This document shows positions 50,862 through 61,104 of a stretch of DNA of 64,000 nt, piece by piece. Below the pieces are notes generated by a model. That model had not been told where the DNA came from. It did not search any database and saw only the letters and a program-made list of their open reading frames with translations. Source of the DNA: an uncultured Lachnospiraceae bacterium. GTDB taxonomy: Bacteria > Bacillota_A > Clostridia > Lachnospirales > Lachnospiraceae. Position 1 is the first letter of the stretch. Every line of letters begins with the position of its first letter. The stretch lies in NCBI GenBank assembly GCA_947564305.1, contig CANOBT010000004.1:1-64000 (forward strand), read 5' to 3'. A program made the translations under genes and the position numbers.

Positions 50862-52004
50862 TTATTTTTGATCGCAGAGCAGTTCCTCTAACCGTCCGCA
50901 GCGGCGGAACAAATCCAAATAAAGCATTAATTCATCTCGTGAACCGATACTCAGTTTTTGGTAAATATTTGCATTATGTTTGCGAACTGTGTGAATACTG
51001 ATAAATGCCAGCTCAGCCACTTCATTGACTTCCCTGCCATCCGCATAATATTTTAATATCTTTCGTTCCGCAGGAGTCAGGGCTTCGGCACGCTCAGAAA
51101 ACCCATCGAATAATTCCGCAACATCCGGCGGCAATTCATAGGTATCATTCTGCAATACAGCATCCCCGCCGTCAGCAGAAGCAATCTCCTGCATCGCCCG
51201 AATTTTTGAATCATCATAGTCCTGCATCATATTATACAACAGTAACAAGAATATCTCTGCAATGATATATGTCACAGATAAAAACTCAAATTCGAACTCC
51301 ACCCACTGCTCCATCAGCCAGACCGCAATGCTTCCCATCACGACAGCGACAAGGATTACAGCTTGTTTATAATTCTCCACTTTTTTATAAACAATGGAAT
51401 AAACAAGTGCTGCTACCATAAGCCCGAAATACACAAACAGATACACAGAATACAAGATATGAAGAGGACCGTAAACTTTGAATAATTTTGTTCCTCCATC
51501 GACTACTCCAATATAGACCTCACGGTAATACAGGCCCAGATAGTTTCCGCTGGCCGCCAGCAAAAATGCCGCCAGACTTACACTGGACGCACCAATCAAA
51601 AAAAGCTTGGAATATTGAATCTGGCATACATCCATGATAATAAACAACATAATCAACGGCAGGAATGCGGAAAGATATGAAATTCGATTCGCAAGCAGCG
51701 CTCCTCTCAAAGTTTTTGCAACAGAAAGTGCAAAATAACCGCTGTTGACTATAAACACGCAGGAAAATAACATCAGAAACCAGGTTTCCTTTTTCTTTAT
51801 AAGAAATAAATATCCTGCCACTAATATTAAGGATAAAACAGACGTAATACCATAGACAACAGAAATGCTTCCCGTCTTGCCAGAAGGCGTTTCCTGTGCG
51901 GCAAAAACCGGAAGTGCGAAAACGTATAGATTGAAAATAATTGGATAAAAAATAACAAACAGGAAAGTACTCCTATTCTTAAATTTCATATGAAAGAGTT
52001 CCAT
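50862..52004 (-). CDS. membrane-bound LuxR-type transcriptional regulator
   Basis: 380 residues: about eight hydrophobic helices in the first 250 residues (7TM-HisK-like sensor topology), a short linker, and a C-terminal LuxR helix-turn-helix (LTPAERKILKYYADGREVNEVAELAFISIHTVRKHNANIYQKL). This makes a one-component membrane sensor that would act at the membrane. The ligand is unknown. It lies divergently from the GH5 gene at 52238, with 233 bases between, so it may control that gene (inference). Confidence 0.85.
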   Translation of the reverse strand: MELFHMKFKNRSTFLFVIFYPIIFNLYVFALPVFAAQETPSGKTGSISVVYGITSVLSLILVAGYLFLIKKKETWFLMLFSCVFIVNSGYFALSVAKTLRGALLANRISYLSAFLPLIMLFIIMDVCQIQYSKLFLIGASSVSLAAFLLAASGNYLGLYYREVYIGVVDGGTKLFKVYGPLHILYSVYLFVYFGLMVAALVYSIVYKKVENYKQAVILVAVVMGSIAVWLMEQWVEFEFEFLSVTYIIAEIFLLLLYNMMQDYDDSKIRAMQEIASADGGDAVLQNDTYELPPDVAELFDGFSERAEALTPAERKILKYYADGREVNEVAELAFISIHTVRKHNANIYQKLSIGSRDELMLYLDLFRRCGRLEELLCDQK

Positions 52005-52237
52005 ACAGTTCCTTACCCCCCATTATACTTTCGCAGATGATGAACATCGCAGTAAATGTATATCAAGATATTTAAAAAGCATCTATGTAATTCATTCAAT
52101 TGTCGATACAATTATAGCAGGTTATACTGCGAACTGCAACCAATAATCTATACCCAATCCCCTATAGACAGCCAAACACTTTACACTCCAATTTCCTTTT
52201 GATACAATAAAATCATACAATAGAAGGCAGGTAAAAA

Positions 52238-53482
52238 ATGATGAAAAATGATATGCTACGAAAAATCTTCAAAGAACTGTTTACGAAAAAAATCACAGCT
52301 ATTTTTATATGTACGATCATGCTTCTTGGAACCGCGGCCCTGCTGCCGGGATGCGGCAATACCAACGAAAACAAATCTGTGGACCAGGAGACATTGGACG
52401 ACAATTCCCTGGAAAAAGATGCCGATGTCAATACACCTGACGAACTTTCTGGCAAATTAGACGATAAGACTTCAGACAGTACATCCAGTGATGATGAATC
52501 TGGTTTGAAAACAACTGAGGACAAATCCACACCCGGTTCAAAAGATACAGAAACCGTCACAGGTCCGGCCTGCCCCTCTGTCAATGGAGCGCTTCGCGTA
52601 GAGGGAACACAGCTTGCGGATAAAAATGGAAATCCTGTGCAGCTACGCGGAATCAGCACCCACGGACTCGCCTGGTTTCCAGATTATGTGAATGAAGCCT
52701 GCTTTGGGCAGCTTCACGAGGAATGGCAGGCAAACGTCATACGACTGGCAATGTACACTGCAGAATATGGCGGCTATTGCACAGACGGGGACAGGGAATT
52801 TCTGAAGCAGTTAATTGATGATGGAGTAAAGTATGCCAAAAATCAGGATATGTATGTCATCATAGACTGGCACATTCTGTCAGATTCCAATCCCAATATG
52901 TATCTGGAGGAATCCAAATCATTTTTTCAGGAAATTGTCGGCAAATATGCCGGAGAATACCATATCTTGTATGAAATCTGCAATGAGCCCAACGGCAGTA
53001 CCACCTGGAATGAGATTAAGGCTTATGCTTCAGAAGTGATTCCTGTGATTCGCTCCCAGGATGAAGATGCCGTGATTCTGGTCGGAACACCAAACTGGTC
53101 TCAATTTGTAGACCAGGCGGCTTCCGACCCAATCACGGAATATGATAATCTGATGTACACGCTTCATTTTTATGCGGGCACACACAAGGATGACCTGCGT
53201 GCAAAAATGATAGAAGCTGTCAATCACGGTCTTCCTGTCTTTGTATCCGAATACGGAATCTGTGATGCCAGCGGGAACGGCGCCATTGATGAAGCCCAGG
53301 CAAACCTCTGGGTAGAAGCTATGGACAGCTGCAGCATCAGCTATGTGGCATGGAATCTGTCCAATAAGGATGAGACGTCGGCAATTCTGCAAAACGCCTG
53401 TGTCAAGACCAATGGCTTTACCCAGGATGACCTCAGCGCATCAGGCAAATGGGTATATCAGATGCTAAGAAGCCACCTGTGA
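52238..53482 (+). CDS. GH5 endoglucanase-like lipoprotein
   Basis: Secreted, membrane-anchored glycoside hydrolase of 414 residues. Signal peptide with lipobox C39 (AALLPGC), then an Asp/Ser/Thr-rich linker to about residue 108. A GH5 catalytic domain follows with acid/base E250 (YEICNEPNG) and nucleophile E338 (VFVSEYGICD). LRGISTHGLAWFPDY and VIIDWHIL are typical of GH5 subfamily 2 cellulases. It would cut beta-1,4-glucan or a related glycan at the cell surface. No carbohydrate-binding module is present. Confidence 0.9.
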   Translation: MMKNDMLRKIFKELFTKKITAIFICTIMLLGTAALLPGCGNTNENKSVDQETLDDNSLEKDADVNTPDELSGKLDDKTSDSTSSDDESGLKTTEDKSTPGSKDTETVTGPACPSVNGALRVEGTQLADKNGNPVQLRGISTHGLAWFPDYVNEACFGQLHEEWQANVIRLAMYTAEYGGYCTDGDREFLKQLIDDGVKYAKNQDMYVIIDWHILSDSNPNMYLEESKSFFQEIVGKYAGEYHILYEICNEPNGSTTWNEIKAYASEVIPVIRSQDEDAVILVGTPNWSQFVDQAASDPITEYDNLMYTLHFYAGTHKDDLRAKMIEAVNHGLPVFVSEYGICDASGNGAIDEAQANLWVEAMDSCSISYVAWNLSNKDETSAILQNACVKTNGFTQDDLSASGKWVYQMLRSHL

Positions 53483-53500
53483 AAAACGCTACGCGTCACT

Positions 53501-56101
53501 TCACTCCGCTCTGCGAAGCCGTTCCACCACACTCTCTTTTTTCCCGAAGTAAACGGCTGCTTTTGGAACCCCGTACCCCAGAAGCAGCAATACCGGGAAT
53601 ACGACGAGCATGGGCCAGATTACAAAATGATAGCTCATGAACCACATCCCTCCCGTCAACACGCGTAAGACGGTAACAGAAAAGATGCATCCGAATATCA
53701 GAGAAAATACAATGGTTCCCGCGGCATAATACAAGCCCTCCAGTACCAGCATTTTGGACAATTGCTTTTTCGTCATCCCAATGGCTTCTAACATGGCAAA
53801 TTCCTGCTGCCTGGTGACAATCCCCGTAAGGACGGAATTGATGAAATTCAGAATTCCGATTAGCCCTACTATGAATGCCAGAATTCCTCCTACCAGAAGG
53901 AACAGGCCGGACATCTGGTAAAATTGTTCCTCCCATGTCAGTTTTGACTCATAGTGCATCAGCGGTTCCTCTGTGGTGGTGTAGGATTCTATAAAACGGG
54001 CGATTTCCGCCGCTTTGCCATCCTCCACATCAAAGGAATAACTCATCAGATATTGGTCCGAAGCCATTTCCTTGAATACTTCTGCGGGCACGTAATATCG
54101 GAAGTCCGCACCGAATCGGTTCGTCATCCCATAATAGTTTTCTTTTATCAGGGAAAGCACTTCAAACTCCCGTTCCTGCCCATCTTCACAGATAAGGGTA
54201 ATCTTTTCCCCAAGCTGGTGCATCACTTTATCTTCATATACAAAACCATTATCATCCGTGCTTACCGCACACAGCAGATATTTCCCGGTTGCCAGCTTTT
54301 CTTTGATTACCTGCGGGTCTGACTCTCCCTTCCAGACCTCCAGCTTGTCATAAAAGAAATCCTCCATCCCGCCAACATCCGCCAGATAATTTCCCTGCCA
54401 CATATTCAACGGCAAAAATTCTTCGCCCCTATATCTGCCGGGCACCCCGTTTTCATCTCTCGGAACGGAATCTGGAATCGTCCAAGATTCCGCCTTCAGT
54501 TTGACAGCGGAATCACTATAATAGAGACGTCCTCCCTGCTCAAATCCATCCTGCTCCTCACATGCCTGAATGAAAGATTCTGTAAGTCTGATCTCCTGCG
54601 CCGTTTCCTGGGAAGCGCCGTGGTATCCATATTGAAAATATACCGCATTTGCAGCCAGGAAATCAGAGGAAACAAATCTGCTCAGATATTTATCCATATC
54701 AAAAGAGTGGGTCACAGTAAACACACTGTTCAGCAATACCACCGCCAGAGACAGGGAACACAATACCAATATGGTCCGTTTCTTATTTCTCCCCAGGTTG
54801 GAAAATGCCATCCGCCACAACTTCCCGCCGTCCGTGGATTTCTTCTGCTTTTTGCCTGCCGCTGCGCCCTCCGTATAACGAACGGCTTCCACCGGAGATA
54901 CCTTTGCCGCAATCCGCGCTGGCTTTCCCGTAGAAATCCAGACCGTCAACAGGGTAAAAATCGCTGCACCGAGAAAAATCAACGGATTGGCCTTGACTGC
55001 CATTCCCGTATCCCCATAAGTCGAAATATTCATCACCTTCGGCACAACCCCTGTCCCAATCACAAATCCCAGGAGCAGCCCCAGGGGAATCCCCATCAGT
55101 CCCAGGAACAAAGCCTGTCTGCGCAGGATTTTCCTGACCTGCCTGCTTGTGGTTCCGATGGTCTTCAGAAGACCATAATAACGGATATCTCGTATGACAG
55201 AGATCTGAAAGATATTATAAATAATCAAATATCCTGTCAGTATAATCAACAGCAGTCCGCCAATCACGGCCCCTGTAGTAATCGGGTCGCTGCCAATACC
55301 ATCAGAAACATAGGCCCAGTTTGCATTATATGCGATATAATCTTCGTTGCCTTCTTCTATAGAATAACCGTTGTTCACAATGATTTTTTGCAGTTTTTTC
55401 TCAATAGAGAAGGAATTGGAAAAGTTCACATCCATTCTGACTGTACCTGTATTGGAGTAATCCTCAGGATAGGTATAGGTCAGTTCATCCGCGTGAGCTT
55501 CCCTGTAGGCGTCACACACGATTCCGAATCCAACGTTCAGCGCCGGGTCCGCCTTGATGATACCAGATACGGTAAAGTTCCTTTCCACTCCTCGCGTTCC
55601 CGGTTTTATTTCCATAAGAAGCGTCACCTGCTGCCCGGCTTCCGCCTTTTTGCCCAACAGTTCCATAGAAACCTCGTCCAACAGGATTTCATCCGCTTTA
55701 ACCGGGGCTTTTCCGTCAATAATCTCAATGAAACAATGAGGATAATGATACTCCGGCATATACCACAGCTCCATATGGCGCTTCAGAAATTCCGGATTTG
55801 TAATCTTATCTGCCATCATCATGCAGTCCGCCGTCTCTTTGATAGATGGGTCCTGACTCAGCTCTTCATACTGCTCGGGACTGATACTCTTAATCACTCC
55901 ATGACTGTCACCGCCACTCTGCCGCATGGTAGCCTGTTGGAAATTTTCTACCGTGCCGATACCGATTGTAAATAGAGTGGTAAACAGCATGGCAGTCAGT
56001 GCAATTGCTATAATCGCAATCAAATTCCGGGTTCGGGCGGCACGAAAACTTTTATCTGCCAGGCGATGGATGGCTTTCTTATTATTCACGTTACGCATCA
56101 T
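53501..56101 (-). CDS. FtsX/MacB-type ABC transporter permease
   Basis: About 866 residues. TM1 is at about 30-50, a large extracytoplasmic domain, an FtsX core with three helices (about 275-400), and a second FtsX core at the C-terminus (about 735-860, MLEAIGMTKKQLSKMLVLEG). Segments LLKTIGTTSRQVRKIL and LEAIGMTKKQL mark the two halves. Such permeases with regulator-kinase neighbours usually sense or expel antimicrobial peptides. The start overlaps the ATPase stop by about 10 bases. Confidence 0.88.
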   Translation of the reverse strand: MMRNVNNKKAIHRLADKSFRAARTRNLIAIIAIALTAMLFTTLFTIGIGTVENFQQATMRQSGGDSHGVIKSISPEQYEELSQDPSIKETADCMMMADKITNPEFLKRHMELWYMPEYHYPHCFIEIIDGKAPVKADEILLDEVSMELLGKKAEAGQQVTLLMEIKPGTRGVERNFTVSGIIKADPALNVGFGIVCDAYREAHADELTYTYPEDYSNTGTVRMDVNFSNSFSIEKKLQKIIVNNGYSIEEGNEDYIAYNANWAYVSDGIGSDPITTGAVIGGLLLIILTGYLIIYNIFQISVIRDIRYYGLLKTIGTTSRQVRKILRRQALFLGLMGIPLGLLLGFVIGTGVVPKVMNISTYGDTGMAVKANPLIFLGAAIFTLLTVWISTGKPARIAAKVSPVEAVRYTEGAAAGKKQKKSTDGGKLWRMAFSNLGRNKKRTILVLCSLSLAVVLLNSVFTVTHSFDMDKYLSRFVSSDFLAANAVYFQYGYHGASQETAQEIRLTESFIQACEEQDGFEQGGRLYYSDSAVKLKAESWTIPDSVPRDENGVPGRYRGEEFLPLNMWQGNYLADVGGMEDFFYDKLEVWKGESDPQVIKEKLATGKYLLCAVSTDDNGFVYEDKVMHQLGEKITLICEDGQEREFEVLSLIKENYYGMTNRFGADFRYYVPAEVFKEMASDQYLMSYSFDVEDGKAAEIARFIESYTTTEEPLMHYESKLTWEEQFYQMSGLFLLVGGILAFIVGLIGILNFINSVLTGIVTRQQEFAMLEAIGMTKKQLSKMLVLEGLYYAAGTIVFSLIFGCIFSVTVLRVLTGGMWFMSYHFVIWPMLVVFPVLLLLGYGVPKAAVYFGKKESVVERLRRAE

Positions 56102-56795
56102 ACTCACCGCCTTTTCCGCCGGCTGTCTCGGATTTTTTAATTTTTCCGTCCTCTATGCGTATTACCCGGTCTGCCATCTGTGCGATTTCTTCGTTATGAG
56201 TAATCATTACAATCGTCTGGCCGAACCGCTCTCCGCTCACCTTCAAAAGTCCCAGCACATCCTGACTGGTACGCGAGTCTAAATTTCCGGTCGGTTCATC
56301 AGCAAGTAAGATTGCCGGTTTTGCCGCGAGCGCCCTTGCAATGGCTACTCTCTGCTGCTGTCCTCCTGATAGCTGGCTGGGAAGGCGATGGATACGGTCG
56401 GTCAATCCCAGGATGGAAATTACCTGCTCCACATAATTTTTGTCCACCGTGTTTCCATCCAATTCAATCGGAAGCACAATATTCTCATAGACATTCAGCA
56501 CCGGTACCAGATTGTAGCTCTGAAATACGAATCCAATCTTCCTCCTGCGAAACACACACAAAGCGTCGTCTTTCAGGCTCGAAATATCCTTGTCATCCAC
56601 AAAGACCTTCCCCTGTGTAGGGCGGTCCAGTCCTCCTAGCATATGGAGCAGTGTGGATTTTCCTGAACCAGAGGTTCCTACAATCGCCACAAACTCGCCC
56701 CGCTCCACATCCAAATTGATTCCGTCCAGTGCACGAACCAGGTTATCTTCGCTCCCATAATATTTTTTCAAATTTTCTGTACGCAATACATTCAT
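56091..56795 (-). CDS. ABC transporter ATPase (LolD/MacB/BceA family)
   Basis: 234 residues: Walker [11 protein letters not shown]-loop region [18 protein letters not shown], signature [15 protein letters not shown], Walker [13 protein letters not shown] and H-loop ITHNEE. Cytoplasmic partner of the FtsX permease. The ATG at 56795 has GGAGG upstream; the frame continues to 56822 without reason to use it. A 170-base gap to the kinase gene leaves room for a promoter controlled by the response regulator. Confidence 0.93.
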   Translation of the reverse strand: MNVLRTENLKKYYGSEDNLVRALDGINLDVERGEFVAIVGTSGSGKSTLLHMLGGLDRPTQGKVFVDDKDISSLKDDALCVFRRRKIGFVFQSYNLVPVLNVYENIVLPIELDGNTVDKNYVEQVISILGLTDRIHRLPSQLSGGQQQRVAIARALAAKPAILLADEPTGNLDSRTSQDVLGLLKVSGERFGQTIVMITHNEEIAQMADRVIRIEDGKIKKSETAGGKGGEYDA

Positions 56796-56965
56796 GGTAA
56801 TCCCTCCAAAATTTGCAACCACTTGCAGTGCAAGTAATTATCTGCTTGTAACTATTCTGTGTTACTGGTTTTATTCTATCACGAGGTTCTTACCACAATC
56901 TTTCCCAAATCTAACACATGTGAAAGAATTCGATTTCATTTTTTACCATGAAATAATTCTGAATT

Positions 56966-57835
56966 TTATAGATACTGCGAATTCCGCGGAAGATAAAGAA
57001 TAAATTCCGAGCCTTCTCCTATCGCAGACTTGACTTTGATATATCCATTTTCCTTTTTTAAGATTTCACGCGCCAGATAAAGCCCGATTCCCACACCTTC
57101 CTCCTGCTGTACCTCCTGCGCCCTGTAAAACCGGCCGAAAATCTTCGGCACTTCCTCCTCCGCAATCCCTCTCCCAAAATCCCGTACAGAAACCGCCGCA
57201 TACATCTCATATTCAGTCACCGACAAAATAATTTCCGTACCGCAGTCGGAATATTTTACAGCATTGTCTAAAATATTTTCCAACGCTTCTTTGGTCCATT
57301 TCAAATCATAACATGCACTTCCGTTTCCCTCATAAATGCTGCGGATATCAATCTGCTTTTTCGCCGCCTTCGGACGTACTCCTGCCTCTGCCTCTATCAA
57401 AAGAAGAGAGAGTTTCTGAAACTTCGGGCATACTTCCACAATATCCGTTTCCAGTCTGGATATCTTGGATAATGATTGAATCAGGAACTCCATTTTTTCC
57501 GTCTGCCGAATGATTTCACCAAGCATCTCCATGCTTTCCGCACGCGTTTCCATTTGAGTTTCCGACTTTAGATTTTCTTCTAAAAGTGCCGCATACATTT
57601 TCAGGTTCGTCATCGGTGTCTTTGTCTGATGGGAAATATCGGAAACAAGTCCTTTCACTCTTTCCTTCTCCTGCTGCAGATTTTCTTTTGCCAGCACAGA
57701 TGCCGCCAAATACTGTTTCCACTTGGATTCCAATCTGGAAAGCCGGGTCTCATCATAGTTTTCCTCCCGAAATGTACCGGCAATCGCATCATCCAGCATC
57801 TGATTCAGGCGGTCTAGTGTTTTGTTTCCAAACAT
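56966..57835 (-). CDS. sensor histidine kinase without visible membrane segment
   Basis: 289 residues from the ATG at 57835. A helical linker (LDRLNQMLDDAIAG...) leads to HisKA with phospho-His H69 (VSDISHQTKTPMTNL), then HATPase_c with NILDNAVKYSD, VRDFGRGIAEEEV and GVGIGLYLAREIL. No transmembrane helix remains before the HisKA domain, though related kinases usually start with one or two. The gene is separated from its response regulator by a 48-base near-perfect hairpin; the ribosome site is poor. The N-terminus may have been truncated or remodelled by that element. Confidence 0.82.
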   Translation of the reverse strand: MFGNKTLDRLNQMLDDAIAGTFREENYDETRLSRLESKWKQYLAASVLAKENLQQEKERVKGLVSDISHQTKTPMTNLKMYAALLEENLKSETQMETRAESMEMLGEIIRQTEKMEFLIQSLSKISRLETDIVEVCPKFQKLSLLLIEAEAGVRPKAAKKQIDIRSIYEGNGSACYDLKWTKEALENILDNAVKYSDCGTEIILSVTEYEMYAAVSVRDFGRGIAEEEVPKIFGRFYRAQEVQQEEGVGIGLYLAREILKKENGYIKVKSAIGEGSEFILYLPRNSQYL

Positions 57836-57847
57836 GGTTTTACACCC

Positions 57848-57895
57848 AGTATAAGCGACAGGAAATCTCTGTGGTGATTTCCTGCCGCTTATACT
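57848..57895. repeat. 48-base near-perfect palindrome between regulator and kinase genes
   Basis: Two 20-base arms (starting AGTATAAGCG and ending CGCTTATACT) with a single mismatch and an 8-base loop. It includes part of the response-regulator stop codon and fills most of the gap to the kinase. No T-tract follows. It resembles a REP-like or very small mobile palindrome. Confidence 0.7.
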
Positions 57896-58571
57896 AGCCC
57901 TCCTTCCGTTTCCACATATATCCCTGTCCATACACGGTCTGAATATATGTCACATTCTCCTGTTTATTTTCAAGCTTCGCTCTCAGCCGCCTGATTGTAA
58001 CTGACAATGCATTTTCATCCACATACTCCCCATCGCCCCAGATTCTGTCAACCAGTGCTTCGCGGGTCAATATCCGGCCGCGGTTTTCTACCAGCAGATG
58101 AAGCAGACGCTGCTCATTGACACTCAGGAAGATTTCCTGTCCCTTTTTCAAAAATTTCAGCCTTTCAAAATCAAAACTGAACTCATCTTCTGTAAATATG
58201 GAGACCTTCTGCTCCTTTACCCGACGAAACAATGCCTGGATTCTGGCTCTCAATACGGCAATGCTGAAAGGCTTTGTCATATAGTCATCCGCCCCCAGAG
58301 AAAGCCCTTTCACCTCGTCCAGCTCCATATCATTGGCCGTCAGCATGAGCACGGGAAGTGCGGAGCGCTCCCGTACCCATTGTAAATAATCGTATCCACT
58401 TCCGTCAGGCAGATTCACATCCAGGATAATCAACTGCGGATTCTCCTGCTCAAATCTTTTTTTCGCCTGCCGGATATTCATATCCTGGACAAATGCAAGG
58501 TCCGGCTCCCGCAGCGCCAGGCGAATTCCGTCGCTTAGAGCCTTGTCATCCTCCACAATCTGAATCAGCAA
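57894..58571 (-). CDS. OmpR/PhoB-family response regulator
   Basis: 225 residues: receiver domain (MLIQIVEDDKALSDG, phospho-acceptor D51 in ILDVNLPDGSGYDYL, lysine in MTKPFSI) and winged-helix Trans_reg_C domain (VNEQRLLHLLVENRGRILTREALVDRIWG, LSVTIRRLRAKLE, TVYGQGYMWK). Pairs with the kinase downstream and probably controls the ABC transporter genes after it, as in bacitracin/lantibiotic resistance modules. Confidence 0.92.
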   Translation of the reverse strand: MLIQIVEDDKALSDGIRLALREPDLAFVQDMNIRQAKKRFEQENPQLIILDVNLPDGSGYDYLQWVRERSALPVLMLTANDMELDEVKGLSLGADDYMTKPFSIAVLRARIQALFRRVKEQKVSIFTEDEFSFDFERLKFLKKGQEIFLSVNEQRLLHLLVENRGRILTREALVDRIWGDGEYVDENALSVTIRRLRAKLENKQENVTYIQTVYGQGYMWKRKEG

Positions 58572-58622
58572 TCCTCTTCACCTACTATCCATTTCAATAT
58601 TTTAGGAACTTAGAAATACTTT

Positions 58623-59555
58623 CTACTCTGTAAAAAGCGGCGTGGAATAATACCTGTCGCCTGTATCCGGAAGCAGAGCCACAATCGTTTTCCCTTTATT
58701 TTCCGGACGCTTCGCAAGCTGAATCGCTGCATGCAGGGCAGCGCCGGAAGAAATTCCCACCAGTACGCCTTCTTTTTTGGCCAGAAGTTTTCCTGCTGTA
58801 AAGGCATCTTCATTTTCCACCTTGATAATTTCGTCATAAATCTCTGTATTCAAAACATCCGGTACAAACCCTGCACCAATCCCCTGAATCTTATGAGGAC
58901 CACCTTTTCCCTCAGAAAGTACCGGAGAACTTGCCGGCTCCACTGCCACAATCTTTACCTCCGGATTCTGAGATTTCAGATATTCACCGACACCGGTCAA
59001 TGTACCGCCGGTTCCTACGCCTGCCACAAAATAGTCAACTTTCCCCTCTGTATCATTCCAAATCTCCGGTCCTGTCGTCTTCCTGTGGATCGCAGGATTC
59101 GCAGGATTCACAAATTGTCCGGGAATAAATGCTCCCGGTGTCTCCCTGGCAAGCTGCTCCGCCTTCTCAATGGCGCCCGTCATCCCTTTTGCACCGTCTG
59201 TCAAAACCACTTCCGCGCCATAGGCTTTCAGAATATTTCTCCTCTCTACACTCATCGTCTCCGGCATGGTAAGAATCATACGGTAGCCTTTCACCGCAGC
59301 GATAGAAGCAAGACCGATTCCTGTGTTCCCCGAAGTCGGCTCGATGATGACGGAGCCTTCTTTCAAAATCCCTTTTTCCTCCGCATCCTCAATCATTGCT
59401 TTGGCAACCCGGTCTTTTACACTTCCTGCCGGATTAAAATACTCCAATTTTACAAGAACTGCTGCATCCAGACCCAGTTCCTTCTCCACATTCACAGCCT
59501 CCACCAGCGGTGTATTTCCAATTAATCCAAGTGTTCCTTTATAAATAGCTGACAT
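58623..59555 (-). CDS. cysK: cysteine synthase A (O-acetylserine sulfhydrylase)
   Basis: PLP enzyme that makes cysteine from O-acetylserine and sulfide. 310 residues; the PLP lysine K47 is in [14 protein letters not shown], the phosphate and substrate loops in [12 protein letters not shown] and [15 protein letters not shown], and the late [11 protein letters not shown]. Length is normal. Single gene with a consensus promoter. No T-box or SAM leader is seen in the short upstream region. Confidence 0.95.
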   Translation of the reverse strand: MSAIYKGTLGLIGNTPLVEAVNVEKELGLDAAVLVKLEYFNPAGSVKDRVAKAMIEDAEEKGILKEGSVIIEPTSGNTGIGLASIAAVKGYRMILTMPETMSVERRNILKAYGAEVVLTDGAKGMTGAIEKAEQLARETPGAFIPGQFVNPANPAIHRKTTGPEIWNDTEGKVDYFVAGVGTGGTLTGVGEYLKSQNPEVKIVAVEPASSPVLSEGKGGPHKIQGIGAGFVPDVLNTEIYDEIIKVENEDAFTAGKLLAKKEGVLVGISSGAALHAAIQLAKRPENKGKTIVALLPDTGDRYYSTPLFTE

Positions 59556-59603
59556 ATTGTTCTCCTTCCATACTAATTTGATATGTTTTATATATTTTAT
59601 TCG

Positions 59604-59632
59604 ATTATAAACCTATATCTCCTATCTGTCAA
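59604..59632 (-). promoter_or_regulatory. consensus sigma-A promoter of cysK
   Basis: Minus-strand TTGACA (59632-59627), 17 bases, TATAAT (59609-59604), about 50 bases before the cysK ATG. Both boxes match consensus exactly. Confidence 0.9.
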
Positions 59633-59742
59633 CTAGTTTTTAATTTGCAATATTGATTTCAAAAGATTTCTGTGCTACCATGGATTTACTTTATGAGGCT
59701 GCAAATTCCGCCACAAATATTTTACCAGGAGGTCAAGGATTA

Positions 59743-60957
59743 ATGAAAGTGGAAGAAAGATTTTTAAAATATGTGTCCTGTTGGACCACATCCTGTGATG
59801 ACCAGGAACAAATTCCAAGTACGGAGAGACAGTTTGAACTAGGCCGGGAGCTAGCTGCAGAATTGTCAGAACTGGGACTGTCCAAGGTTCTATGTGACGA
59901 GCATTGCTATGTATATGGTCTGCTGCCTGCCACAGAAGGCTGTGAGAAAAAACCGGCTGTCGGCTTAATCGCACATATGGATACCGCACCGGATTTTTCC
60001 GGAAAAGATGTCAAGCCCATTGTCATCCCTGATTATGACGGAAAGGACGTCATCCTGCCGGCTACCGGCAATGTCCTGAAGGTATCTGATTTTCCAAGGC
60101 TTGCTACACGCAAGGGGCAGACCTTGATTACCACAGACGGCTCTACCCTGTTAGGCGCCGATGACAAAGCAGGGGTTGCAGAAATATTAACTGCCATTGA
60201 ACAGATTATCCAAGACCAGATTCCTCATGGCGATATCTGGGTTGGAATCACGCCGGACGAGGAGGTTGGCAGAGGCGCCGATGCTTTTAATCTGGATTAT
60301 TTCAAGGCAGATTATGCCTATACTGTGGACGGAGATTATGAAGGCGAAATCAGCTATGAAAACTTTAACGCTGCATCCGCTGTATTTGACATTCACGGTG
60401 TAAGCGTGCATCCCGGTACTGCAAAGGATATCATGGTCAATGCAGCGTCCATTGCCTGTGAAATACAACAGATGCTGCCGCCTCAAGAAGTGCCTGAGCA
60501 TACGGAAGGCAGACAGGGATTCTATCATCTGATTGGAATGCAGGGAGATGTCTCGGCGGCTAAACTGCAGTATATTGTCCGGGATCATGATTCGGACTTT
60601 TTTGAACACCGCCTTGCTTTTTTACAGGGTGTGGAGCATACGATCAATGAGAAATATGGTGACAATACCGTAACGCTTACCATTACCGAAAGCTACCGGA
60701 ATATGCTGGAAATTATAAAACAACATTTCGATATCGTAGAAAATGCAGAGGAAGCCATGCGCGCGGCGGGCGTGGTTCCTGCTTCTGTTCCTATCCGCGG
60801 CGGTACGGACGGCGCCCGTCTGTCCTTCATGGGACTGCCTTGCCCGAACCTGGGAACCGGCGGGGACGGTTTTCATGGGCCACTGGAGCATATTTCGGTG
60901 GAGGCCATGGAGACGGTTGTGAAAATTTTGATAGAGATTGTGAAACGGGCGGCGTAA
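59743..60957 (+). CDS. pepT: peptidase T (tripeptide aminopeptidase)
   Basis: Zinc M20 aminopeptidase of 404 residues that removes the N-terminal residue of tripeptides in the cytoplasm. Metal ligands and catalytic residues in IAHMDTAPDFSG, LLGADDKAGVAEI and GITPDEEVGRGAD, plus the dimerisation domain (ASAVFDIHGVSVHPG) and the end GGTDGARLSFMGLPCPNLGTGG. The ATG at 59743 after AGGAGG gives the normal length; the frame is open back to 59653. A terminator follows. Confidence 0.93.
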   Translation: MKVEERFLKYVSCWTTSCDDQEQIPSTERQFELGRELAAELSELGLSKVLCDEHCYVYGLLPATEGCEKKPAVGLIAHMDTAPDFSGKDVKPIVIPDYDGKDVILPATGNVLKVSDFPRLATRKGQTLITTDGSTLLGADDKAGVAEILTAIEQIIQDQIPHGDIWVGITPDEEVGRGADAFNLDYFKADYAYTVDGDYEGEISYENFNAASAVFDIHGVSVHPGTAKDIMVNAASIACEIQQMLPPQEVPEHTEGRQGFYHLIGMQGDVSAAKLQYIVRDHDSDFFEHRLAFLQGVEHTINEKYGDNTVTLTITESYRNMLEIIKQHFDIVENAEEAMRAAGVVPASVPIRGGTDGARLSFMGLPCPNLGTGGDGFHGPLEHISVEAMETVVKILIEIVKRAA

Positions 60958-61000
60958 TCTTTTCATCCAATATCTTTACCAGTCAGTATGTCCGCACAGC

Positions 61001-61037
61001 AAAAAACGTTCCTGCAGTAAACTGCGGGAACGTTTTT
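61001..61037 (+). terminator. terminator after pepT
   Basis: AAAAACGTTCCTGCAG-TAAA-CTGCGGGAACGTTTTT, a 16-bp stem with one G-T pair, T-tract on both strands, so it can work in both directions. Confidence 0.9.
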
Positions 61038-61104
61038 GGTATTGCGGCGATGGAACCGCAAAGTGTTACATATTAAATCGCCAATTCCGACATGTCAAAG
61101 ATTC

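Noticed and set aside
54620..55975. 451-codon open frame on the plus strand
   Set aside because: Lies wholly antisense to the FtsX permease gene, has no ribosome site and encodes low-complexity His/Arg/Gln-rich sequence with no family features.
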